Below, in pieces: positions 54,127 to 62,538 of a stretch of DNA of 64,000 bases. The DNA lies in the NCBI GenBank assembly GCA_035650255.1, contig DASRIA010000017.1, forward strand, positions 62,001 to 126,000. The letters run 5' to 3'. The stretch's first letter is position 1. Every line of letters begins with the position of its first letter. The notes below the pieces were generated by a model. That model saw nothing but the letters and a program-made list of their open reading frames with translations, was not told the origin of the DNA and made no database searches. Position numbers and translations under genes: made by a program. The stretch is from DASRIA01 sp035650255. Its GTDB lineage: Bacteria; Actinomycetota; Thermoleophilia; Solirubrobacterales; JBBDJG01.

Positions 54127-57100
54127 TCAAGGAACGAACAGGCCGGACGTCGCAAATACCGTGTTTCCGGGAGTGCTCACGTCGCCGTCCGGCCCGCCGT
54201 CGAGCACGTCGATCGCCGCCAGCTGCCAGACGCCGCGCGCGCCCTCGTCGACGATGCCCGGGGTCACCGCGTCGAAGGTGGTCGCGACGGCGCAGTCGCT
54301 TCCGGAGGCAGGGCTGAGCGTGACCGCGCACGGCACCGTGACCGGCAGCGGGAAGTCTTGGACGGTCGTGGTCCCGGCCGCCGCGCTCTCACGGTCGGTG
54401 AGGCGCAGCGTGGGGCGGAGCTGCAGGTTGCCGGTGTAGTCGGTGTGCAGGCCCGAGGCCTCCCGCACGTCGGTCAGCTGCAGCGTGACCGTGACATCCG
54501 CGTCGTCCGCGGGGGTGGCCGGGTCGCCCGGCCTGGCCTTGAGCTGTGCCACGCCCGTCGAGTTCGCCGAATAGCCGTTGGCGTCGGGCGTGCCGACCGT
54601 GAGCGCGGGAGACTGCGCAGCCGGCGGCGCGCACGACGGGTGCGCGAGCGGTGGGCCGTGAACGCGGTTCGGCTGCGTGCACTGGGTGAACGCGGGCACC
54701 AGCGACACCCGCACCCCGGTGGCCGAGCGCGGTCGCGGATACGCATCGTTCGTCACCGCGACCACCAGCTCCGGCCGCAGCGGGACGTTGGAGAACTCGC
54801 GGGAGCGGAAGGCGACACCGTCGTCGCTCGTGTTCGCGAGCTGGAAGTTGTAGGTGCCGTCTGCCTGGACGAGGCTCGTGACGTCCCACTCGATCCACTC
54901 ACCCTGGGCGATCGGCCCGGTGTCGGCGATCACGCCGGTGGTGGCGGCGGGCCGGTTCTGCCACGTGATCCCGTTCTCGGTCCAGGCGTTGCCGGTGCCG
55001 CGCAGCTCGGGGCCGTCGACCGTCTCGCCCGCGGAGCGCAGCCGCAGCTTCGCGCTGGTCACCTTCCCGGCGACGCCGCCCACGACGAACCGCAGGTAGC
55101 TCTGTTCGACGGGCGAGTTGTCGGTGCGCAGCTGGTCGAACGTCCCGCTGTTGGTCGTCGGGCTGCTCTGCTGGACCATCGCGTCTGCCGCCGCCAGGAA
55201 CGCAAGCGTGGTGCCACCCGGCGCGTGCGGCGCGTAGCGCGCCGTGCGTGAAGTGTTCCCGGCGGGCATCGTGATGTCGTGCGTCTGGGGCTGGCCGTCG
55301 GACCACGACGAGAACCGCTGGGTCGTCTCCCCGGAGACGTGCTGTGCGGCGGCCGAGATCGTGACGGACGAGGCGACGATCGCCGGGCGGGTCAGCGGTG
55401 CGGTGCCGGTCACGCCGTCGGCGGACACCGTGGCGCCGGCCGGCGTCGAGCTGAGCGTCAGGTCTGCCGTGCGCGGGTCGATGCGGCGCGTGCGGGTCTC
55501 GGTCTCGCCGCCCGAGTCGGTGGCGGTGAGCCGGATCTCGATGTGTGCGGGGAGGTCGGCATCGGGCGCGGTGAACGACCCGCCCGCGGCATCGGGCACC
55601 GACGCGAGCGGGGTCTCCTGGCAGTCGCCGGGAGTGGTGCAGCGCACCAGCACGACATCCCAGTCGAGCGCGCTCGCCGGCAGCGACCCGCCCCCGGCGT
55701 CCGTCGCGGACCCGGAGAACGAGATGACCTCCCCGGTGGCCCACGTCGTGCCGGCGGCGGGAGTGTCGATCGACCCCACCGGCCCGCCGCCCACGGTGAT
55801 CGTGACGGTGTCCGTGGCCGTGGCCCCGGAGGTGTCGGTCACGCGCAGGGTGACGGTGTACGTGCCCCCCTCGAGGTACGTGTGGGTCGGCGCCGCCGCG
55901 GTCGAGTCGCCGAACTGGCCGTCGCCGTCCAGGTCCCATTCGTAGATCAGCAGGTCGCCGGAGTCGGGATCGCTCGATCCGCCCGCGTCGAACGTCACGG
56001 TCAGCGGGCTGTTCCCCGTGATCGTGTCGGCCTGGGCGTCCGCGGTCGGTGCCTGGTTCGAGGCGTTGCCGTTCCACTCGATGCGCTGGACCGCCTCGGC
56101 GGCCTGGTCCACGTAGAGCAGGTCGCCGTCCGGGCCGACCTCGATGTCGATCGCCCGCGGGAGCTGCTGCCCGAACGGGATCACGCGCCCGCGATCGGGT
56201 ACGCCGTCGGGGCCGGGGAGCATCGCCCACATGCAGTTGCGCAGGCGGTCGGCGAAGAACAGCGCGTTGCGGTAGGCGGCGGGGAACGAGCCCGCGGCCG
56301 GATAGAAGTTGAGGCCGCCGATCTGATTGCCGGCCGGCTCCCCGCTGCCGGGGTCCTCCTCGCAATCCTCGCCCGGCACGACCGGGGCCTCGTGGTCGTA
56401 GCCCCAGTAAGGAGCGGCGGTCGCGCTGCCGGCCGCGTACAGGTCCTCGCAGATGTTCAGGTCCTGGTCGTTGCTGCGCGGCCGGATGCGCGCGTACGGC
56501 ACGCCGTTCGCGTCCAGGCCGCCCTCGTAGCACGGCCAGCCGAAGTTGCGCACGGGATCGCTGGGGTCGGGCACGCGGTCGAGCTCCTCCCAGTACCCGC
56601 CGCCGCGGTCCGCCACCCACGCGTCGTTGGTGCCCGGCCTGATCGCAAGCCGCACCGGGTTCCTGAAGCCGTGCGCGAGCATGCGGCGCGCGTTCGGCTC
56701 CGGGCTCGCGGACATCGGGTTCCCGGGCGCGCCTTCGCCCGTGGCGGGATCGATGCGGATCAGCGACCCGTTCAATCCCAGCGGGTCGCCCGGCGTGCGC
56801 AGGTCCTGGGCGCGCAGCCTGCCGCCCTCCGCGGTCGGCGGCGACATCGGCCCGCCCACCGGGCTGGGAGGGTCGCCGCACGGGTTCATCGGATTCCCCA
56901 GCTGGCCGTAGTCGAATATCTCCCACCGCGCGCCGTCCCCGCCCGAGACGTACAGGTAGCCGTCGGCGCCGAACTCGATCCCGCCGCCCGGGTGGTACTG
57001 GAACTGCTGGCACCAGTCGTTGACCAGCACCTGCTCGGGTCCGTCCTGCTGCTCGCCCGCCACGCGCAGCCGCGACACGCGCTGGGAGACGATGCAGTTC

Positions 57101-57669
57101 ACCTCGTCCGTGTCGCCGGGGCACTGGTCGACCGTTTGGCCAGGATTGCCGAACGTGGGCGCCGTGCCCCCGATCGGCGCGTCGAGCGTGTAGTAGACGT
57201 AGACATAGGGCTCGGCGGGGTAGGCGGGATCGATCGCGAGCCCGAGCAGGCCGCGGCTGGAGAAGTTGTGCACCTGGGTGCGCAGGTCGGCAAACGTGGT
57301 CGGGCTGGGGTCCGCGAGGTCGTCGAAGGTCTGGATCGTCCCGCCCTTCTCAGCCACGAACACGCGCCCGTTGGGAGCGACCTCCGCGTCCATCGGGTCG
57401 TTCAGCCCCGCGATCGCGGTGCTCTGCTGGAAGCCCGGCGGCAGGGTCAGCGCACGCGCGTGACCCGGGAAGGCCGTGAGCATCGCGGCGCAGGCCGCGA
57501 GGACCGTGATCCGGATGGCGCGCGAGCGGAGGGGTGACCCGGCCGCCGCGCGGGCGGTTGAGTTGGTTTCGTGCAGCAGTCGTCCTTCGGCCCCCGCTCG
57601 TCCCTGAGGTGAGAGGCCTGGTCGTGGCGAATCCAGCGCGCCGAGCCTAGCAGCAGCCGACCCCCCCAA
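54127..57669 (-). CDS. Secreted PQQ-type sugar dehydrogenase, same architecture (paralogue 2)
   Basis: About 1180 residues from TTG 57669; the real start is unclear. The signal peptide core is RITVLAACAAMLTAFPGHAR and the only codons near it are CTG (57579 or 57576) after AAGGA, with GTG 57699 and 57753 further upstream. The architecture repeats paralogue 1: propeller (IAGLNDPMDAEVAPNGRVFV, RGLLGLAIDPAYPAEPYVYV, GGGIEFGADGYLYVSGGDGA, LAHGFRNPVRLAIRPGTNDA, NFGWPCYEGG), PKD (YEWDLDGDGQFGDSTAAAPT), Ig-like region, CBM96-like domain (AADAMVQQSSPTTNSGTFDQ) and the C-terminal domain ending ATSGLFVP (54127-54705). It differs from paralogue 1 enough to be old. The unusual start may reflect translation from a non-standard codon or a changed 5' end. 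Confidence 0.85.
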   Translation of the reverse strand: MGGSAAARLGALDSPRPGLSPQGRAGAEGRLLHETNSTARAAAGSPLRSRAIRITVLAACAAMLTAFPGHARALTLPPGFQQSTAIAGLNDPMDAEVAPNGRVFVAEKGGTIQTFDDLADPSPTTFADLRTQVHNFSSRGLLGLAIDPAYPAEPYVYVYYTLDAPIGGTAPTFGNPGQTVDQCPGDTDEVNCIVSQRVSRLRVAGEQQDGPEQVLVNDWCQQFQYHPGGGIEFGADGYLYVSGGDGARWEIFDYGQLGNPMNPCGDPPSPVGGPMSPPTAEGGRLRAQDLRTPGDPLGLNGSLIRIDPATGEGAPGNPMSASPEPNARRMLAHGFRNPVRLAIRPGTNDAWVADRGGGYWEELDRVPDPSDPVRNFGWPCYEGGLDANGVPYARIRPRSNDQDLNICEDLYAAGSATAAPYWGYDHEAPVVPGEDCEEDPGSGEPAGNQIGGLNFYPAAGSFPAAYRNALFFADRLRNCMWAMLPGPDGVPDRGRVIPFGQQLPRAIDIEVGPDGDLLYVDQAAEAVQRIEWNGNASNQAPTADAQADTITGNSPLTVTFDAGGSSDPDSGDLLIYEWDLDGDGQFGDSTAAAPTHTYLEGGTYTVTLRVTDTSGATATDTVTITVGGGPVGSIDTPAAGTTWATGEVISFSGSATDAGGGSLPASALDWDVVLVRCTTPGDCQETPLASVPDAAGGSFTAPDADLPAHIEIRLTATDSGGETETRTRRIDPRTADLTLSSTPAGATVSADGVTGTAPLTRPAIVASSVTISAAAQHVSGETTQRFSSWSDGQPQTHDITMPAGNTSRTARYAPHAPGGTTLAFLAAADAMVQQSSPTTNSGTFDQLRTDNSPVEQSYLRFVVGGVAGKVTSAKLRLRSAGETVDGPELRGTGNAWTENGITWQNRPAATTGVIADTGPIAQGEWIEWDVTSLVQADGTYNFQLANTSDDGVAFRSREFSNVPLRPELVVAVTNDAYPRPRSATGVRVSLVPAFTQCTQPNRVHGPPLAHPSCAPPAAQSPALTVGTPDANGYSANSTGVAQLKARPGDPATPADDADVTVTLQLTDVREASGLHTDYTGNLQLRPTLRLTDRESAAAGTTTVQDFPLPVTVPCAVTLSPASGSDCAVATTFDAVTPGIVDEGARGVWQLAAIDVLDGGPDGDVSTPGNTVFATSGLFVP
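57607..57625 (+). repeat. Possible half copy of the 47-bp palindrome
   Basis: AGGTGAGAGGCCTGGTCGT shares the left arm (AGGTGAGAG) and part of the core (GGTCGT) with the 47-bp repeats. It sits in the same place relative to paralogue 2 as copies D and E do to paralogues 1 and 3. The right arm is not recognisable. Confidence 0.35.
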
Positions 57670-57813
57670 ACAGAACGTTTCAGCGTCGCGTGCCGGCACA
57701 CATCCGTGCGGGGGAACCACTTCCTCGCGGCTGCCCCGGACAAACCTCGCCACGAGGTCGATCAGGCCGGCGCGGGGGCGCCGGTGTCACGACGATGACG
57801 CCTGCGGCCGTCC

Positions 57814-60800
57814 CTACGGGACGAACAGCCCGGGCCGCGCGAACACCGTGTTGTCCGGCGTCGCGACGTTCCCGTCCGGACCTGCGTCCTCGAGCGCGAC
57901 CGCGCCCAGCTGCCAGACCGCCCGCGCGCCCTCGTCGACCGTGCCCGGGTTGAGGGCGTCGAGCGTCGTGCTGACGGAGCAGGCGGCTCCCACGCCGGCC
58001 GGGGTGGCCGCGCACGGGACCGCGATCGGCAGTGACACGTCGGTGATCGTGGACGTGCCGTCGGCCCGGTCCGTGACGCGGGTCGTCGTCCGCGCCAGGA
58101 GGCTGCCGGTGTAGTCGGCCAGGTCGGAGCGGCGGCGCACGTCCGTGATCGAGACCTGCACCCGCACGTCGGCTTCGTCGGCCGGCGTCGAGGCAGCGCC
58201 GGTCACGACGTTGAAGGTCGCGGAGCCGATCGAGCCCGTGGAGGCCCCGTTGGCATCCGAGGTGCCGACCGTCAGCTGGCCGGACTCCAGGGCAGGCGGG
58301 TTGCAGGACGGGTGTGCCAGCGGCGGCCCGTGCATCCGGTTGGCGTTCGTGCACTGGCGGTAGGCGGGCACGAGCGCGAAGCGGGCCGCGGCTGCGCCCC
58401 GCGGCCGCACGTAGGCGTCATTGACGACCGTCACGACCAGCTGTGGCCGCAGCGTCTGGTTCGCGGCCTCCCGCGAGTGGAAGGTGACGCCGTCGTCGCC
58501 GGTCGGGGTGAGGCGCAGGTTGACCGGCAGGTCGCCGGTCACGGCCGCGGTCACATCCCACTCCACCCACTGCTGAGCCTCGATCCCGCTCACCTGCGCG
58601 ATCGGCGCGGGCGCGAAGGCCGGCTGGTTGCTCCACTTGATCCCCGTCTCGGTCCACCCTCCGCCGGCGGTGTGCACCGCGACGCCGTGAATCGTGTTGC
58701 CGGTCGAGCGCAGCCGCAGCTTCGCGGCGACCACCCGGCCGGTGAGGCCGTCGACGCCGAAGCGCAGGTAGCTGTCGATGTCCTCGGCGCCGCCGGTGGC
58801 CTGGTCCAGGCGCAGCGAGTTCGAAGCGCCGAAGTTGGTGTCCGGGCTCGGTTGCTCGACCCGCGCGTCGGCCTCGGCGGCAAACGTCAGGGCGCGGGTT
58901 CCGGTCGCGATGGGGGAGAGGGTGGCGTGGAAGGCCGCACCGGCGGCGGGCATGTCGAACGCCCGCGCGCGCGGCTGTCCGTCGGACCAGGAGGAGAATC
59001 GATGCGTCGTGTTCCCCAGCGTCTGCTGGGTCGCGGCCGTGAGGGTGTTGCGGGAGCCGGCGACGATCTGCCTGGTGGCCGGAGTCACCACAGGAATGTC
59101 GTTGAGGATCACCGCGGCGCCGGCCGGGTCCGCTGTGAGGGCGAGTGTCGCGACCTGGGGCTCGAGGCGGATCGTGTCCGTGTGCGCCTCACCGCCCGAG
59201 TCCGTCGCCGTGAGCCGGATCTCGAGCTGTGCGGGTTCCGGGTGCTGAGGCGCGGTGACCGATCCGCCGGCGCTGTCCTCGAACGTGCCGAGCACGTGGT
59301 CGTGGCAGTCGCCGGGGGCGGCGCAATGCACCAGCGCCACTCGCCAGTCGAGCGCCGCGTCCGGCAGCGTGCCGTCCTCCGCGTCGGTGCCGGAGCCGGA
59401 GAACGCGATCGTGTCCCCGGCCTTCCACGTCGTGGCGGGGGCGGGCGTGTCGATCGACGCGACCGGGCCGCTCGTGACCGTCACGGTAAGCGTGTCGGTG
59501 TGCGTGGCGCCGGACGTGTCGGTCACGCGCAGCGCCACTTCATACGCGCCACCGTGCAGATACGTGTGCTGCGGGCGCACGGTCGTGGAGTCGTCGAACT
59601 CTCCGTCGCCGTCGAGGTCCCACGCGTAAGTCAGGAGGTCGCCCGGATCCGCGTCGCTGGAGCCGCCGCCGTCGAACGTGACGGTCAGCGGCCGGTCGCC
59701 CGCCACCGTGTCCGCGGCAGCGACCGCCGCCGGTGCCCGGTTTCCGGCGTTCCCGGTCCACCGGATGCGCTTCACGTTGGAGGCGTCGTCGTCGACCCAC
59801 AGCAGATCGCCGCCGGGCGCGATCTCGATGTCGAACGCGCCCGACGCGGCCTGGGCGAACGGCACGACCCTGCCCCGCTGGGGCAGCCCATCCGGGCCCG
59901 GGAGCATCGCCCACATGCACTTGCGCAGGTCGTCGCCGAAGAACAGCGCACCGCGGTAGGCGGCGGGAAAGCTGCCCTCGGAGGGATAGAAGGAGATGCC
60001 CCAGATCTTGCCGCCGGGCTCGTTCGCGCTCTCGTCGATCGAGCAGTCCTCGCCCGGGACGATCTCCCGCTCGTGGTCGTAGGCCCAGTACGGCGCGGCC
60101 GTCGCGTTGCCCTCGGCGTAGATCCCCTCGCAGATCGCAAGGTCCTGGTCGTCGCTGCGCGGCCGCACGCGCGGATAGGGGAAGCCGTTCGCGTCGAGCC
60201 CGCCCTCGTAGCACGGCCACCCGAAGTTGCGGATCGGGTCGCCCGGCTGCGGCACGCGGTTGATCTCCTCCCAGTAGCCGCCGCCCCAGTCGCCCAGCCA
60301 CACGTCGTTGGTGCCGGGCCGGATCGCGAGACGGGCCGAGTTGCGCAGGCCGTGGGCGAGCATGCGGCGCTCGTTCGGGTCCGCGCTGATCGCGCGCGGG
60401 TTGCCGGGCGCTCCCGCGCCGGTAGCGGGATCGATCCGGATCAGGGAGCCGGCCAGGCCGAGCGGGTCGCCGCTCGTGCGCAGGTCCTGCGAGCGCAGCC
60501 GCCCGCCCTCGGCGAGCGGTGCGACCATCGGGTCACCGACGGCGCCCGGCGGGTCGCCGCACGCGTTGGACGGGTTGCCGAGCTGCCCGTAGTCCCAGGT
60601 TCCCCAGCGCGCCCCGTCGCCGCTCGACACGTACAGGAAGCCGTCGGCGCCGAACTCGATCCCTCCCCCGGGGTGGTAGGCGAACTGCTGGCACCAGTCG
60701 TTGACCAGCACCTGCTCGGGGCCGTCCATGCGCTCGCCGGAGTACCGCAGGCGCGAGACGCGCGCGGACACGACGCAGTTGACCTCGTCGAGGCTGCCGG

Positions 60801-61224
60801 GGCAGGGATCCTCCGTCTGTCCCGCGACACCGAAGACGGGGGGCGTCCCGCCGATCGGCGCGTCGAGGGTGTAGTAGACATAGACGTAGGGATTGACGGG
60901 AAAGCCCGGATCGACCGCCAGTCCCAGGAGCCCGCGGTTCGAATAGTTGTGCACCTGCGTGCGCAGGTCGGCGAACACGGTCGCGGACGTGTCGGAGAGA
61001 GTCGTGTACGTCTTGACGATCCCGCTCTTCTCGGCGACGAAGACGCGCCCGTTCGGCGCGATCTCCACGTCCATCGGGCGCTCGAGATTGCCGATCGCCT
61101 TGGTCTGCTCGAAGCCCGGGGGCAGGACCACGGCGGACGCCGGAGCGGCCGCGAGCAGCGCAAGGCAGAGCAGCGCCATGGCGACGCCGGCACGAGCGAT
61201 CGTCGTGTGCTTCCCCCGGAGCAA
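57814..61224 (-). CDS. Secreted PQQ-type sugar dehydrogenase, same architecture (paralogue 3)
   Basis: About 1136 residues starting at TTG 61224, which is preceded by AGGGAGGG and gives a good signal peptide (ARAGVAMALLCLALLAAAPA). Propeller motifs: IGNLERPMDVEIAPNGRVFV, RGLLGLAVDPGFPVNPYVYV, GGGIEFGADGFLYVSSGDGA, LAHGLRNSARLAIRPGTNDV, NFGWPCYEGG. Then PKD (YAWDLDGDGEFDDSTTVRPQ), Ig-like modules, a CBM96-like domain (AADARVEQPSPDTNFGASNS) and the shared C-terminal domain ending RPGLFVP (57814-58377). The three genes run head to tail on the minus strand with a repeat unit or trace of one upstream of each, consistent with tandem duplication of gene plus leader. Substrate differences cannot be read. 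Confidence 0.88.
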   Translation of the reverse strand: MLRGKHTTIARAGVAMALLCLALLAAAPASAVVLPPGFEQTKAIGNLERPMDVEIAPNGRVFVAEKSGIVKTYTTLSDTSATVFADLRTQVHNYSNRGLLGLAVDPGFPVNPYVYVYYTLDAPIGGTPPVFGVAGQTEDPCPGSLDEVNCVVSARVSRLRYSGERMDGPEQVLVNDWCQQFAYHPGGGIEFGADGFLYVSSGDGARWGTWDYGQLGNPSNACGDPPGAVGDPMVAPLAEGGRLRSQDLRTSGDPLGLAGSLIRIDPATGAGAPGNPRAISADPNERRMLAHGLRNSARLAIRPGTNDVWLGDWGGGYWEEINRVPQPGDPIRNFGWPCYEGGLDANGFPYPRVRPRSDDQDLAICEGIYAEGNATAAPYWAYDHEREIVPGEDCSIDESANEPGGKIWGISFYPSEGSFPAAYRGALFFGDDLRKCMWAMLPGPDGLPQRGRVVPFAQAASGAFDIEIAPGGDLLWVDDDASNVKRIRWTGNAGNRAPAAVAAADTVAGDRPLTVTFDGGGSSDADPGDLLTYAWDLDGDGEFDDSTTVRPQHTYLHGGAYEVALRVTDTSGATHTDTLTVTVTSGPVASIDTPAPATTWKAGDTIAFSGSGTDAEDGTLPDAALDWRVALVHCAAPGDCHDHVLGTFEDSAGGSVTAPQHPEPAQLEIRLTATDSGGEAHTDTIRLEPQVATLALTADPAGAAVILNDIPVVTPATRQIVAGSRNTLTAATQQTLGNTTHRFSSWSDGQPRARAFDMPAAGAAFHATLSPIATGTRALTFAAEADARVEQPSPDTNFGASNSLRLDQATGGAEDIDSYLRFGVDGLTGRVVAAKLRLRSTGNTIHGVAVHTAGGGWTETGIKWSNQPAFAPAPIAQVSGIEAQQWVEWDVTAAVTGDLPVNLRLTPTGDDGVTFHSREAANQTLRPQLVVTVVNDAYVRPRGAAAARFALVPAYRQCTNANRMHGPPLAHPSCNPPALESGQLTVGTSDANGASTGSIGSATFNVVTGAASTPADEADVRVQVSITDVRRRSDLADYTGSLLARTTTRVTDRADGTSTITDVSLPIAVPCAATPAGVGAACSVSTTLDALNPGTVDEGARAVWQLGAVALEDAGPDGNVATPDNTVFARPGLFVP

Positions 61225-61314
61225 GGCCCTCCCTGGCCGCGAGTACAGGCTATTTCCACGGTACCAGCGGGTTTGCCGCGCGGCGACCCGGATTGGCGCC
61301 GCTTTCGCCCGGTC

Positions 61315-61361
61315 AGGTGAGAGCAAACGAGGCTCCTGTACGACCTCATCTGCTCTCACCT
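61315..61361 (+). repeat. 47-bp imperfect palindrome, copy E
   Basis: AGGTGAGAGCAAACGAGG at the left and TGCTCTCACCT at the right; the outer 10-bp stem is perfect, while the core is the most diverged of the five copies (CTCCTGTACGACC). By eye 32 of 47 positions match copy C. It lies 90 nt upstream of the paralogue 3 start and 23 nt from the end of the next gene. Confidence 0.85.
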
Positions 61362-61384
61362 GGGAGGTGGGGACGGCGGCGCGG

Positions 61385-62089
61385 CTACGCGCGCGCGACC
61401 GGCCCGCCGCGGGCGAAGTCCGCGTCGCTGAGGCGCGCGATCGCGGCCGCCACGGCGGCGCCGCCGGCCAGCAGCACGGCGGACGCGACGATGAAGTAGG
61501 CGTTGCTGATCACGACCGTCTCGACCGCCGCCATCAGCCCGCCCAGCGCGAGCAGCCCTCCGGCCCACCCCGGGACGGCGCCTTGGCGCGCGGCGCCGAT
61601 CGCGAGCGCCACGAAGCCGGCGATGAACGCCAGCGTGGGCAGGTAGTAGACCAGCGACCACTCCGACTGCTGCACCTCGTGCAACGCGGTCTCGGCCGTC
61701 GCCGCATCCGCACCCGGGCGGCCGGACACCTCGCCCAGCACTCCCCAAGTGAAGCCGTCGAGAGTGACCACCGCGGCGAACGACATCAGCCCGACGACGC
61801 CGAGGGCGCCGGCGACCAGGCCGAACGTGGGCCTCCGCCGCCGGACGAGGAAGGCCAGCCCCAGGACCGCGGCCGCGAACAAGATGATCGCCACGAAGCC
61901 GAGCGCATGCGCCAGCTGCCAGCGGTCGGCGTGGGCCGCGATCTCGCGCAGCTGCTCGGCCTCGTTGCCGCGCTCGTACTCCTTCGGGTGCAGGATGTTG
62001 TCGATCAGCAGGAGCGCGGGGGCGATCACCAGCGCGGCGGCGGTCGCGCGGCGGTAGAGCCCCACCTCGGGGACCGTCACGCCGGTCAC
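61385..62089 (-). CDS. Polytopic membrane protein, unknown function
   Basis: A 234-residue protein with 6-7 hydrophobic helices (ATAAALVIAPALLLIDNILH, ALGFVAIILFAAAVLGLAFL, GLVAGALGVVGLMSFAAVV, LVYYLPTLAFIAGFVALAIG, LLALGGLMAAVETVVISNAY, FIVASAVLLAGGAAVAAAIA). I do not recognise the family. The GTG start at 62089 overlaps the upstream stop by 4 nt, so it is coupled to the VOC gene. A non-membrane loop with ERGNEAEQLREIAAHADRWQ lies between the first two helices. Confidence 0.75.
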   Translation of the reverse strand: MTGVTVPEVGLYRRATAAALVIAPALLLIDNILHPKEYERGNEAEQLREIAAHADRWQLAHALGFVAIILFAAAVLGLAFLVRRRRPTFGLVAGALGVVGLMSFAAVVTLDGFTWGVLGEVSGRPGADAATAETALHEVQQSEWSLVYYLPTLAFIAGFVALAIGAARQGAVPGWAGGLLALGGLMAAVETVVISNAYFIVASAVLLAGGAAVAAAIARLSDADFARGGPVARA

Positions 62090-62538
62090 GACATCAGCTC
62101 TTCCAGGTTGCCCGGCTGGAGGCGGTGCTTCGCGACGTCGTCGGGCGCCGATGACTGCGCGACCTGGATCAGCGTCCCGTGCGACTTGGACGGGCGCAGG
62201 AACGCCTCCTTCCAGTTCGGGTCGTCGAGCTGCTTGTCCACGAGCTCCATGCCGAGCCCTTCGAGATGCGCGATGGCGGCATGGATGTCGTCCGTCTTGA
62301 ACGTGATGTGGTGCATGCCCTCGCCGTGCTTCTCGAGGAAGCGCGACAGGAAGCCCTCGCCGAGCGGCTCCAGCAGCTCGACCTTGCCGCCGCCGGGATA
62401 CCGGAACTGCACCCAGCGCCAGGTGTCCGCGACGTCCCCGCCCATCAGGTACTCGCCGCCGAGCCCGTCGCGATACAGCTTCAACGCGGGCTTGATGGCG
62501 TGCACGGCGACCGCCACGTGATCGAGCTCCAGCCTCAC
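62086..62538 (-). CDS. VOC family protein (methylmalonyl-CoA epimerase-like)
   Basis: A 150-residue glyoxalase-fold protein from GTG 62538. LELDHVAVAVHAIKPALKLY is the typical first motif (His ligand), then RWVQFRYPGGGKVELLEPLG (Glu), SRFLEKHGEGMHHITFKTDD (His ligand in the HHITF motif, very like methylmalonyl-CoA epimerase), and AHLEGLGMELVDKQLDD. The C-terminus ends HGTLIQVAQ, where MCE has a Glu ligand (typically HGxLIEF/LVQ); here Gln replaces it. That lack, together with the PNWKEAFLRPSKSHG tail, leaves the activity open. Coupled by overlap at both ends (62086 and 62535). Confidence 0.8.
   Translation of the reverse strand: MRLELDHVAVAVHAIKPALKLYRDGLGGEYLMGGDVADTWRWVQFRYPGGGKVELLEPLGEGFLSRFLEKHGEGMHHITFKTDDIHAAIAHLEGLGMELVDKQLDDPNWKEAFLRPSKSHGTLIQVAQSSAPDDVAKHRLQPGNLEELMS

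Noticed and set aside
61225..61359. N-terminal extension of paralogue 3 reading through repeat copy E
   Set aside because: The extension is a translated repeat plus non-conserved sequence. TTG 61224 has a ribosome site and gives a proper signal peptide.
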